From the NCBI GenBank assembly GCA_947169185.1, contig CAMVOS010000018.1:1-50154 (forward strand): DNA of 50,154 nucleotides, given 5' to 3'. This document shows, piece by piece, positions 5,928-13,872 of this stretch (position 1 is its first letter; the number at the start of each line of letters is the position of its first letter). A model generated the notes under the pieces. That model made no database searches. It was given only the letters and a program-made list of their open reading frames with translations, and was not told the DNA's origin. Source of the DNA: an uncultured Prevotella sp. (lineage in GTDB: Bacteria > Bacteroidota > Bacteroidia > Bacteroidales > Bacteroidaceae). Made by a program: the position numbers and the translations under genes.

Positions 5928-6242
5928 ATGAATACCCAAAATAACAAGATATGTGCCACCATTATTTGTAATGGTCGCCCTGCTCTCACTCGTAAGGCAA
6001 AGTATCTGCTCAAGCTCTTGCAGAGTCTTGTTCCAGAAGATACTCTTGTTTATGTCGAATGTGAGTTCTGTTCCGAAGCTCGTCACAATCAGAACAAGAT
6101 GGCCGAGGCAATCTTCGCCATATTGGTTGACTCTTTGAAACCAATTAGTATCGACGACTCCCGTCTGACGCTGAAAGTGAACGAGCTGGCACACATGCTT
6201 ATTTCGTATATCGATCCATTCCGGATGAGCAGAAACGAGTAA
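5928..6242 (+). CDS. Hypothetical protein upstream of the primase-like gene
   Basis: A 104-residue protein, MNTQNNKICATIICNGRPALTRKAKYLLKLLQSLVP..., mostly alpha-beta, with no signal or membrane segment. The frame is open from a TTG at 5916, but the ATG at 5928 is the plausible start. It contains a CxxC-like pair (ECEFCSEARHNQ), too little for a metal site claim. It sits 84 bases before the primase/helicase-like gene, with a hairpin (GGTGCGCGT / ACGCGTACC) in the gap. Function unknown; position suggests a helper or regulator of the large gene. Confidence 0.6.
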   Translation: MNTQNNKICATIICNGRPALTRKAKYLLKLLQSLVPEDTLVYVECEFCSEARHNQNKMAEAIFAILVDSLKPISIDDSRLTLKVNELAHMLISYIDPFRMSRNE

Positions 6243-6326
6243 GCAGCAGATAATCCGGTGCGCGTTTATGCGCTAAGTATAGACGCGTACCTTTTATAAA
6301 AACAAAAATAGAAACAAGAAAAGGAT

Positions 6327-8735
6327 ATGAAGAAACCAATTTTTGCAGTGAATCCCAGAAAGAGAGATGCTGCTGGGAACATCACAGAACAGTGTAAATC
6401 CCTAAACAACGCTTGGTCGGCAACGGCTGAGCAAGTATTAACCATGCTGAAGCGCGACGACGTGGCAAAGACCGTCGTAGGGCTGCGACAGAACTTCAAT
6501 GAAGAGGTAAAGTTGTGGCAGTTGCCATACATCTGTCCGCATTACTCAGTCTACCGAAATAACCATCGTAGCCAGGAGAACATCATTGCCGAATCGTTCA
6601 CTTCTGTTACATGTGTTGATGAAGACGACCCAGTAAAGGCTCCGCTGGCCATTGAGCGTGCCTTGGCTCTGAATCAGGACGAGATGAGCGAGTGGAAGGA
6701 TAGCGTGCTCTACATTGAATACAGCACGCGAAAGCCCAAATGCCACATCTGGATCCGGATGCCGAAAGGTAAGACCATTGAAGAGAGTCAACGCATGTTC
6801 TGCAGCGACTTGGGCGACGACCTCAACGTAGAACCTGACCCGCAGTGCTTTACTCCAGAGCGTCTCATCCTGATGACTGGCGACGAGGTCTATCGCTCGG
6901 ATAGTTGGCTACAGCCTCTCTCTGACGAGGAGATAGATGAGCGTCGCGAGGCTTTCCTGATGCGTGGACTGGATGTGGATGGTCGTCCGTTGAAGAAGCC
7001 TGAGACAGCAACGCCAGCTCCAACGGCTCAAGTGCAGACAGCAACGACGGAAGTGGTGGCTGCCGACGACCGTATCCGCTTCATCGTCAATGAGTGTCTG
7101 AAGGAGGCTGGGCTCACCGTAAAAGACCTGAACGAGGAGGGTGGCCGACACAACGCCGTCAAGTCTATCCTGTCGGTAGGTGCTACCCAGCTTTTGACTA
7201 AGCCGGAATTCTTGGGCGTCATACAGGAAATGACACCGACGTACTTCAAGGAGAAGGAGTGCCAGCAGCTGGTGACCGACTTCTATGCCAAGTACACCGA
7301 CGACAGCCAGAAGTTGACCCAGTTCCAGCGTCGTGTGTTTGCTGCCAGCCGAAAGATTAGTCCGGCAAAGACGGCTGCCTCCAGTGATGCTCCAGAAGCT
7401 GAGACACCTGCGATTATCTATGGCGACACAGCATCGTTAAGTGAAATCTACAGTAGCCCAGTGCCGCCTCAGTTGTCGAAGAGTGCCACACCTCGTTTCG
7501 TCAAGACGACAATAGGCCCCGTACCTGAGGAGACGAAAGAGACTGGCGCCCAAGCCATGTTCCCGCCACTGGGTATGTACTGCGATGCCAAGTTCGTCTA
7601 CATCGACGATACTGTCCGTGAAGCCCGCCAGAACTGTCTGATTATGGCCGGTACGGGCGGTGGCAAGGACTCGAGCACCAAGCACATGCTGAAACATCTG
7701 GAGACTCCTCAGAAGACACAGGACGGACCTAACCGCGTGATTTTGGAAAAGTACAAAGATCAGTGCAACCGTAAGAACCAGAACGAAGACAAGCCTGAGC
7801 GTCCCAACGTAGCCGTGAAGAGTGTGGCCTGCGACATTACCAAGGCACGCTTGGCCGAGTTGATGTCCGACTCGCAGGGGAATATCATTCATACCCGAAT
7901 GATCGAGTTCGACCAATGGTTTGCCGTTGAGGGTTGGAAGCCGGGCCCCAACTGCCCGTTCACCTACCTGAAGATGGCTGACGACGAGGACAATCCTTTC
8001 GGACAGGAGCGTGTTGGCAGTCAGAGCGTTACGTATCAAGGTCCGCTCAGCATCAACTGGAATGCATCGACCACGCCGGGCAAGGCGGTCTACTATTTCA
8101 AGAATGCCATGACCGACGGCCCCATCAGCCGACTGTCGCTGGCCACCGTACCTGACCGTGGCTTGGGAGCTCCCATACCCAAGCATGGCAAGTATGACGA
8201 GAAGTACGACGCACGGTTGAAGCCCTTCATCGACAATCTGCGTCAGACTCACGGGGAGGTCAATTGTCCGCAGGCCCGTCGCATGACAGAGCGTCTGAAG
8301 GCTGAACTCGACGACTTCGTGGTAAAGTCGGGCGATGAAGTGCTCAACAACTTAGGCCGTCGTGCGTTGGCTGCAACTTTCCGTAAGGGTATGTTAATTT
8401 ACGCAGCTAACGGCCGAAAATGGGAGAAATCCATCGAGGGTTTCTGCCGTTTCTCGCTGCACTACGATTTATGGTTGAAGCTTCACTTCTTTGGCGACAT
8501 GATTCGCCATGCCGACAGTCAGGTGAAGACATCGAGCCGTGGACCGGCAAACCTGTTGGATCAAATCCAAAAAGATGACCAAGGTCGCTTCAACTATAGC
8601 GCTGTTGTCGTTGCCCGCCTGCAAAACGGAATGGAAGAAAAAGGAACGGGCAACATGATAAGCCAATGGGTCAGACGAAATCTGATTACAAAGTTGGACA
8701 AGGACTGTTTTCAGGTTGTCGACAAGAAAAAGTGA
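6327..8735 (+). CDS. BT4734/VirE-N-like primase domain fused to a DUF3987-like P-loop domain
   Basis: An 802-residue protein. Residues about 55-215 (WQLPYICPHYSVYRNNHRS ... EYSTRKPKCHIWIRMPKGKT ... FLMRGLDVDGRPL) match the BT4734-like N-terminal domain, thought related to primase-polymerase folds. A Pro/Ala-rich linker follows. The second half (about 400-790) resembles DUF3987-type helicase-like proteins, with a modified Walker A, GTGGGKDS, at residues 442-449 and a later MIEFDQWF segment. Such proteins are common on Bacteroidetes genomic islands and mobile elements and are presumed to act in DNA replication. The stop codon is the first three bases of a heptamer repeat array, as if the gene had been joined to it. 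It is the last and largest gene of the cassette. Confidence 0.8.
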   Translation: MKKPIFAVNPRKRDAAGNITEQCKSLNNAWSATAEQVLTMLKRDDVAKTVVGLRQNFNEEVKLWQLPYICPHYSVYRNNHRSQENIIAESFTSVTCVDEDDPVKAPLAIERALALNQDEMSEWKDSVLYIEYSTRKPKCHIWIRMPKGKTIEESQRMFCSDLGDDLNVEPDPQCFTPERLILMTGDEVYRSDSWLQPLSDEEIDERREAFLMRGLDVDGRPLKKPETATPAPTAQVQTATTEVVAADDRIRFIVNECLKEAGLTVKDLNEEGGRHNAVKSILSVGATQLLTKPEFLGVIQEMTPTYFKEKECQQLVTDFYAKYTDDSQKLTQFQRRVFAASRKISPAKTAASSDAPEAETPAIIYGDTASLSEIYSSPVPPQLSKSATPRFVKTTIGPVPEETKETGAQAMFPPLGMYCDAKFVYIDDTVREARQNCLIMAGTGGGKDSSTKHMLKHLETPQKTQDGPNRVILEKYKDQCNRKNQNEDKPERPNVAVKSVACDITKARLAELMSDSQGNIIHTRMIEFDQWFAVEGWKPGPNCPFTYLKMADDEDNPFGQERVGSQSVTYQGPLSINWNASTTPGKAVYYFKNAMTDGPISRLSLATVPDRGLGAPIPKHGKYDEKYDARLKPFIDNLRQTHGEVNCPQARRMTERLKAELDDFVVKSGDEVLNNLGRRALAATFRKGMLIYAANGRKWEKSIEGFCRFSLHYDLWLKLHFFGDMIRHADSQVKTSSRGPANLLDQIQKDDQGRFNYSAVVVARLQNGMEEKGTGNMISQWVRRNLITKLDKDCFQVVDKKK

Positions 8736-8764
8736 CAGATGACAGATGACAAATGACAGATGAC
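8733..8764 (+). repeat. Heptamer repeat array overlapping the stop codon of the primase-like gene
   Basis: TGACAGA-TGACAGA-TGACAAA-TGACAGA-TGAC: more than four units of the same family as 329-350 and 4687-4708. The first TGA is the stop codon of the large gene. It marks the right end of the accessory region; core-type genes follow. Confidence 0.65.
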
Positions 8765-8781
8765 ATTTCGGTATAAAACAA

Positions 8782-8813
8782 TCCGCCGCCGTGTACGCTA
8801 CATCGGCGGCGGA
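8782..8813. terminator. GC-rich hairpin between convergent genes
   Basis: TCCGCCGCCG (8782-8791) and CGGCGGCGGA (8804-8813) form a perfect 10-bp stem with a 12-base loop between the plus-strand primase-like gene and the minus-strand thioredoxin-like gene. It has no long U-run on either side but is the only terminator candidate for both. Confidence 0.6.
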
Positions 8814-8823
8814 ATTGTGTGTA

Positions 8824-9324
8824 TCAATTCTTTACGACTTTGGGAGTCCAATTCTTAAAGAATCGCAGCACCTTGTCATGGCTGTAGCCTTTCCCCTCTT
8901 CAAGAAAACTCGAGTCTTGAATATGAATGACATGGCCTTCTTGGTCGAGGACAACGAATACGGGGAATCCGAAACGGCCACAGTTGTTCAAGCGCTTCAT
9001 CAGGGCTGCTGCCTGTTGCTGTTGCGCCTCACCGCCAGACTTTCGGGGATTGTAGTTCACGTGGATATACTCGAAGTTCTCGTCGATGACCTTACTAATC
9101 GTGGCGTCGTGGGTGATGAAGTCGGCAAACTTCAGGCACCACGGGCACCAGTTGCCACCGACCTGACAGATGACGAACTTGTCGGCAGACTTGGCTTTCG
9201 CCACAGCCTGGTCTATCTGCTCCAATGGGTTAACAGTCTCGTCGTAGACCTTCTTCAGCCCCGTCTGGGCGCCAGCTGACAAGGCGAAAACGACGGCATA
9301 CAATAGAACAATCACATTTTTCAT
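8824..9324 (-). CDS. Periplasmic thioredoxin-fold protein
   Basis: A 166-residue protein with a Sec signal peptide (MKNVIVLLYAVVFALSAGAQ). The mature part has thioredoxin fold features: FVICQVGGNWCPWCLKFADF, with a CPWC active site, then a cis-proline segment GFPVFVVLDQEGHV. Thioredoxins of the Thioredoxin_7 type with WCPWC are usually periplasmic disulfide or reductant proteins. The start is ATG 9324: an in-frame TTG at 9342 overlaps the minus-strand -7 box (9347-9340) and cannot be used. It is transcribed divergently from the sensor kinase. Confidence 0.85.
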   Translation of the reverse strand: MKNVIVLLYAVVFALSAGAQTGLKKVYDETVNPLEQIDQAVAKAKSADKFVICQVGGNWCPWCLKFADFITHDATISKVIDENFEYIHVNYNPRKSGGEAQQQQAAALMKRLNNCGRFGFPVFVVLDQEGHVIHIQDSSFLEEGKGYSHDKVLRFFKNWTPKVVKN

Positions 9325-9339
9325 CTTTCTTTTTTTATG

Positions 9340-9347
9340 CAAAGATA
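9340..9347 (-). promoter_or_regulatory. -7 box of the thioredoxin-like gene
   Basis: Read on the minus strand, TATCTTTG at 9347-9340, 16 bases before ATG 9324. No clear -33 element at the ideal distance. Confidence 0.6.
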
Positions 9348-9369
9348 AGAATATTTGAGAAAAAATGGC

Positions 9370-9377
9370 TAATTTTG
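9370..9377 (+). promoter_or_regulatory. -7 box of the sensor kinase gene
   Basis: TAATTTTG, 22 bases upstream of ATG 9399. It shows that the in-frame TTG at 9375 is not the start. It lies back to back with the -7 box of the thioredoxin-like gene. Confidence 0.5.
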
Positions 9378-9398
9378 CATCGAGTTTTACAATACTTT

Positions 9399-11483
9399 AT
9401 GAAATCATCAAAGATTAGAATGATAAAAATGAGCAATATAGCAAGGAGTCTTTTCATATTGATGGCAATGGTTGTTGTGACCAGTTGTTTTAATCAGAAA
9501 GGCCCTTCTACTACTGATAACGGCTATAACAAAGCCGACTCCATCGTGTCGGACATTGGCGACCGGCGCGACTTCCCACGACTCATCGAGGTTACCGACA
9601 GCTTCGAGCGCATTGGCGAGCTACCACCGGTACGAGCCATATTCTATAAAACCATTGCCTATAATCTGATGGGCAAGCACCGCACAGCGTTGCACCTGTA
9701 TTACCAGCTGGCAAAAATCGATGTAAACGAGCTGAAGACACAAGCCAACCTTGAATCGTACATATACTCCTGTAAAGACTATGTGCGACTGCTGTGCGAC
9801 ATGCGTCGCTACGACCGTGCGCTACGCGAAGCCTATAATGCCGACCGCAAACTGAAGGCTGCTGGCTACGATTCTTTTGTCGACCATCATGATATCGCCC
9901 AGATGATTGGCGAGAGCCAGCTCTATCTGGAGCAGGCCGACGAAGCCACCAAGAACTTTGAGAAGTCTTTACAGGCTATGCGTCAGCGTCTAACCACCAA
10001 TAATACCCCTTTGGATTTGCGTGAATGCCAGAAAAACATGAATGCCATAGCCAAGGCACTCATACATATCGGTCGATACAACGATGCCATTCCCTGGATC
10101 GAACGACAAGACTCCCTGTTCCAGATGGCCCTCAACCATCCACAATGCGATTCCGTCTATGTCGACGAGATGAAGGCAGAAATCAACTACAGCAAAGCGC
10201 TCCTAGCACATGGCCAGGGACGGGCCGACGATGCTGAGCGTGCCTTTGCCGCCTATCAGTCAACACAGACGGCCAAGCAGCTGGGTAGCATCATCTACAG
10301 CAACGAATACCTGATGCAGACCCACCGCTATGCCGAAGCAGCCCGCAACTACCAACAGCTCGACCGTTACCTGAAACAGAGTGGCTACAAGGCCGACCTT
10401 GACAACATCGGTCGCTATCTGATTCCCAAATACCGTGCCAATTTGTTGGCAGGAAATCGTGATTCGGCGCTGTTCATTGCCACCAAGGTGGCCGACTACT
10501 ACGATACCGCTCTCGTCCGCCAAAAGATTAGCGATGCCGACCTGCTGGCTACCGTCTACAATACCGAGGGCAAGGAGCGCCAGATTGCCGAGCAGCGTGC
10601 CAAGCTGTCACAACAGCGTCTGTGGGGCGTTGCCGTCTTCACTATCGTCATTATCATCTTCCTGCACATCTACATGATTCAGCGTCGCAAAGCCTTCCGC
10701 AAGCTTAATGCCACCAACCAGCAGCTCATCATTGCCAACGAGCGTGCCGAGGAGTCATCACGTATGAAGACCAAGTTCATCCAGCAGATATCCCACGAAG
10801 TGCGCACACCACTCAACGTGCTCTCCGGCTTCAGTCAGGTGCTGGCCAGTCCTGACATCAAGATTAATGCCAACGAGTTAAAGGACATCAGCCAGAAGAT
10901 TGTCGAAAACAGCGATCGCATCACCAAGCTTGTCGACAAGATGCTCGACCTAAGCATGGTAAACAGCCATGCCAACATTGCGTGCGACGACACCACAAGT
11001 CCGGCAGAAATAGCTACATTGGCCGTCAACCAGAGTGGCATTAAAAATGCCGCCCACCTTGATTTCCTGTTGGAGGTATCGTCCGAAGCCGTGTCGCAGA
11101 CCTTCACGACCAACCAGAAATCTGCCGTCAAGGCGCTGGCCTTGTTGCTCGACAACGCCATCAAGTTCACCCACCCCCTGGCATTCAAGAGCCATCATAC
11201 CGACCACCCGAAAGCCCGCGTCACGCTAAGTGTCAGCAGCACACAGCAGCAAGTCACCTTTGTCGTCGACGACACAGGTATCGGCATTCCCCCCGAACAA
11301 GCCGAACATATTTTCGACGAGTTCGTGCAACTTGACGACTATTCCGACGGTACCGGCATTGGTCTCTTTATTGCCCGTTCGCTGGTACGCCATATGAACG
11401 GTGACATCACGCTCGACACCACCTGCACCACCGGCGCCCGTTTCGTGATGTACCTTCGCACGGAAAAATCAATCACAAATTAA
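9399..11483 (+). CDS. TPR lipoprotein hybrid: membrane sensor histidine kinase
   Basis: About 694 residues. An N-terminal signal ends in a lipobox-like VVVTSC, so the protein may be lipidated and face the periplasm. Residues about 40-390 are helical repeats of TPR type (AYNLMGKHRTALHLYYQLA, AMRQRL..., ALIHIGRYNDAIPWIERQD). A membrane segment (LWGVAVFTIVIIIFLHIYMI) lies near 408-428, followed by a HisKA domain with ISHEVRTPLN (His about 466) and an HATPase domain with DNAIKF, DDTGIGIPPEQ and DGTGIGLFIARSL. It should phosphorylate a response regulator, but none is encoded nearby. ATG 9399 is used; ATG 9420 or 9429 are also possible and give a shorter signal. Confidence 0.85.
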   Translation: MKSSKIRMIKMSNIARSLFILMAMVVVTSCFNQKGPSTTDNGYNKADSIVSDIGDRRDFPRLIEVTDSFERIGELPPVRAIFYKTIAYNLMGKHRTALHLYYQLAKIDVNELKTQANLESYIYSCKDYVRLLCDMRRYDRALREAYNADRKLKAAGYDSFVDHHDIAQMIGESQLYLEQADEATKNFEKSLQAMRQRLTTNNTPLDLRECQKNMNAIAKALIHIGRYNDAIPWIERQDSLFQMALNHPQCDSVYVDEMKAEINYSKALLAHGQGRADDAERAFAAYQSTQTAKQLGSIIYSNEYLMQTHRYAEAARNYQQLDRYLKQSGYKADLDNIGRYLIPKYRANLLAGNRDSALFIATKVADYYDTALVRQKISDADLLATVYNTEGKERQIAEQRAKLSQQRLWGVAVFTIVIIIFLHIYMIQRRKAFRKLNATNQQLIIANERAEESSRMKTKFIQQISHEVRTPLNVLSGFSQVLASPDIKINANELKDISQKIVENSDRITKLVDKMLDLSMVNSHANIACDDTTSPAEIATLAVNQSGIKNAAHLDFLLEVSSEAVSQTFTTNQKSAVKALALLLDNAIKFTHPLAFKSHHTDHPKARVTLSVSSTQQQVTFVVDDTGIGIPPEQAEHIFDEFVQLDDYSDGTGIGLFIARSLVRHMNGDITLDTTCTTGARFVMYLRTEKSITN

Positions 11484-11494
11484 AACTATACACA

Positions 11495-12472
11495 ATGAAG
11501 CAGACAATGAAGACAACTATTCTTTCGCTGATGCTGATGGCAAGCGCTACAATGGCGTGGGCTCATTGCAACGCCACACTCAGACCAGAGGTCAGAGAAC
11601 AACACTACGAAAATCGTGGATTTAAGGCCCTGATGAACGGCAAGATTCCCGTAGAGGTGATGTTCCAGACGACACAAAATCAGGACGACCAATGGATGAC
11701 GGCAGGCTATCTGTACTATCCGAAGGCCAAAAACCCTGCGCCCATCCTGATTGTAGAGGGTTGGTATCCTGAGAAACAAATCGTCTCGAAGGACGAGGAC
11801 GAGATAGTCAGCCGCTTTACGGAGTATCAGCCTGACGGCGAACGGACGGGCATACTGTATGTGACATACGTCGAGGTGGAGGGTGACTTCCAGATGCGTC
11901 GTGCCTCATGGAAGAATCCTACAACGGGCAAGGTGCTGCAGCTGTCGAACTTCGAGGAGATGAGGGAACTGCCTTCGTGGTACCCAGGTGCTCCGAAAGT
12001 GCTCTCGGCTCCCACCCGCATAGAGTGGCAGACGAAGGTACGCGTGTACAACTCGGAAGACCCTAACAGCGAGTGGCTGGACAAGATTGAGGTGGACTTC
12101 ATGGCCAAGGGCAAGAAGATGTTTACGGTGAAGGAAGACCTGAGCGGTGCTATCAGCAAAGACCTGCTGACGAAGAATTGGGAATGGGTAAGCAACGAGG
12201 ACATCAACTTCGACGGTGTGCCCGACGTGATGATATATGTCGGTATGCAGCCCAACGGCAACACGCTGTACAAGGCCTACGTATGGAACTCGTATACGCG
12301 CCAGTTCTACCCCGTAGAGGAATTCGACGGGATTCAAGAGCCAGACATCGATAGAAAGACGAAAACCATTACCAGCCATGCCCGCGACTATCAGAACGCG
12401 TATATCGATACGTTTAAATGGAAGAACGGCAAGCTGAAGCATGTATCGAGCAAGACGCTGCCGCTTCATTAG
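11495..12472 (+). CDS. Secreted XAC2610-like protein
   Basis: A 325-residue protein with a signal peptide (MKQTMKTTILSLMLMASATMAWA). The C-terminal third has the segment EDINFDGVPDVMIYVGMQPNGNTLYKAYVWNSYTRQFYPVEEFDGIQEPDIDRKTKTI, typical of XAC2610 / FG-GAP-like periplasmic proteins, in which an NFDG.PD loop resembles a calcium-binding turn. The middle part is not recognised. It lies 11 bases after the kinase gene and is followed by a strong terminator, so both probably form one transcript. Function unknown. Confidence 0.65.
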   Translation: MKQTMKTTILSLMLMASATMAWAHCNATLRPEVREQHYENRGFKALMNGKIPVEVMFQTTQNQDDQWMTAGYLYYPKAKNPAPILIVEGWYPEKQIVSKDEDEIVSRFTEYQPDGERTGILYVTYVEVEGDFQMRRASWKNPTTGKVLQLSNFEEMRELPSWYPGAPKVLSAPTRIEWQTKVRVYNSEDPNSEWLDKIEVDFMAKGKKMFTVKEDLSGAISKDLLTKNWEWVSNEDINFDGVPDVMIYVGMQPNGNTLYKAYVWNSYTRQFYPVEEFDGIQEPDIDRKTKTITSHARDYQNAYIDTFKWKNGKLKHVSSKTLPLH

Positions 12473-12490
12473 AGGTGAGAGGTAAGAAAA

Positions 12491-12520
12491 ATCCTCGGGT
12501 TCAAATGGCCCGAGGATTTT
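12491..12520. terminator. Strong bidirectional terminator
   Basis: ATCCTCGGG (12491-12499) pairs with CCCGAGGAT (12509-12517) and is followed by TTT. An A-run upstream gives a U-run on the other strand, so it serves both the plus-strand 11495 gene and the minus-strand transporter gene. Confidence 0.85.
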
Positions 12521-12527
12521 ATTGTTT

Positions 12528-13868
12528 TTACTTCTTTATCGGATAGATGTACAACAGTCCCATCATGATGAGGGCTATGATAGCCGGGAAGATGGAGAAC
12601 AGGGCCCAGATCATGTTCTGGACAGCCGACTCGTTGGTGATGGTGATGACGGTCTGACCTGTAGCATCGGTACCCGAGATGAAGCCTGCGATACCCAGCA
12701 ACAGAGCTACCAGAGAGCCCGAGATAGCGGTACCAAACTTCATGGCCATCGTACCACTGGAGAAGATAAGACCCGTTGACGAGGTGCCGTTCTTCTCGGT
12801 GGCATAGTCGGATACGTCAGCATACATAGACCACAGCAGGGGCGAATAGATGCCGATACCGATAGAGGTCAGGATGACCACGGCAACCATCATCCAGATG
12901 TAGGCGGGATCCATGGGGATGAAGAAGTAGAGCACCGACGTGACAAAGCAGATGACGCCAGCCCAGAGGAATGCCTTGCGCTTGGAACCCACCCACTTGG
13001 TGAATACGGGCGATACACCACCGAAGACCATGCACGTGGCCTCGCCAAAGGTCATGAACACGGTGTAGTTGATGATGAGTCCGCTGACCGTGACGTCACC
13101 ATGCATACAGTACTCGAACATGTAGCCTGCCACAGCATAGCGGAAACCGTTGAAGAAGTTCATGCAGACGCCAATGAGCGTGAGGATGATCCAAGGACGG
13201 TTGCGGAACAGGTCGGCAAAGGGCTTGAACGAGAACTTCTCGGCACGCACGGGCTTCAGGCGCTCCTTGGTGAGCAGTCCGCAAGCCAACGTTCCAGCGG
13301 CAGCGATGATGCCGAAGAAGGCGCCGAGGACGGCATACTGATGTTGCTCCGTGCCACCTACCATCTTCTGCAGATAGGGGAACGACAGCAGGGTAACGAA
13401 ACCCATGGCGTAGGCGCCTACCATACGGAACGAGGAGAACTGGTTCTTCTCATTGTCGTCGGTCGTCATAACGCCCAGCAGCGAACCGTAAGGCACGTTG
13501 ACAGCGGTATAGACCACCATCATGAGCAGATAGAACGAGTAGGCCCAGATGCGCTTGCCTACAGGTCCGAATTCGGGTGTATAGAGCAACAGCGCGAAGA
13601 TAAGTCCGAAGGGAATGGCACCATAGATGAGCCACGGACGGTAGGTGCCCCAGCGCGACTGAGTACGGTCGGCCAGCGTGCCCATCATGGGGTCGGTAAC
13701 CACGTCGAACATACGGGCAATGAGCATCAGCGTAGCTGTATCGGCCACCGTCAGTCCGAAGATGTTGGTAAAGAACAGCGGAAAGGCAATGGACATGACC
13801 TTCCATGTGATGCCGCCAGCAGCGGCATCTCCTAACGCATAACCTATTTTTTCACTTAGTTTAGCCAT
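12528..13868 (-). CDS. GPH-family sugar:cation symporter
   Basis: A 446-residue protein with about 12 membrane segments. The N-terminus MAKLSEKIGYALGDAAAGGITWKV and the loop ARMFDVVTDPMMGTLADRTQSRWGTYRPWL are hallmarks of the glycoside-pentoside-hexuronide family (MelB type), which imports oligosaccharides with Na+ or H+. It starts 4 bases after the GH94 phosphorylase gene stop on the same strand, so the pair likely imports and phosphorolyses a beta-glucan disaccharide or oligosaccharide such as cellobiose. Substrate is inferred from the neighbour. Confidence 0.9.
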   Translation of the reverse strand: MAKLSEKIGYALGDAAAGGITWKVMSIAFPLFFTNIFGLTVADTATLMLIARMFDVVTDPMMGTLADRTQSRWGTYRPWLIYGAIPFGLIFALLLYTPEFGPVGKRIWAYSFYLLMMVVYTAVNVPYGSLLGVMTTDDNEKNQFSSFRMVGAYAMGFVTLLSFPYLQKMVGGTEQHQYAVLGAFFGIIAAAGTLACGLLTKERLKPVRAEKFSFKPFADLFRNRPWIILTLIGVCMNFFNGFRYAVAGYMFEYCMHGDVTVSGLIINYTVFMTFGEATCMVFGGVSPVFTKWVGSKRKAFLWAGVICFVTSVLYFFIPMDPAYIWMMVAVVILTSIGIGIYSPLLWSMYADVSDYATEKNGTSSTGLIFSSGTMAMKFGTAISGSLVALLLGIAGFISGTDATGQTVITITNESAVQNMIWALFSIFPAIIALIMMGLLYIYPIKK

Positions 13869-13872
13869 AACA

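Noticed and set aside
5751..6194. 147-codon minus-strand frame opposite the 5728 and 5928 genes
   Set aside because: No promoter of the right orientation, and the plus-strand frames fit the promoter and the operon spacing better, although the 5728 frame itself is uncertain.
7437..8252. 271-codon open frame on the minus strand
   Set aside because: Fully opposite the P-loop half of the primase-like gene, without promoter or recognisable motifs; a shadow frame.
9375..9377. TTG start for the sensor kinase, and likewise TTG 9342 and TTG 32626
   Set aside because: Each of these TTG codons is part of a -7 box (TAnnTTTG), so it lies upstream of the transcription start.
13101..13835. 244-codon open frame on the plus strand
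   Set aside because: It lies entirely opposite the GPH transporter gene, whose membrane segments and family motifs are clear; the composition (His, Glu, Arg rich) is typical of an antisense shadow.
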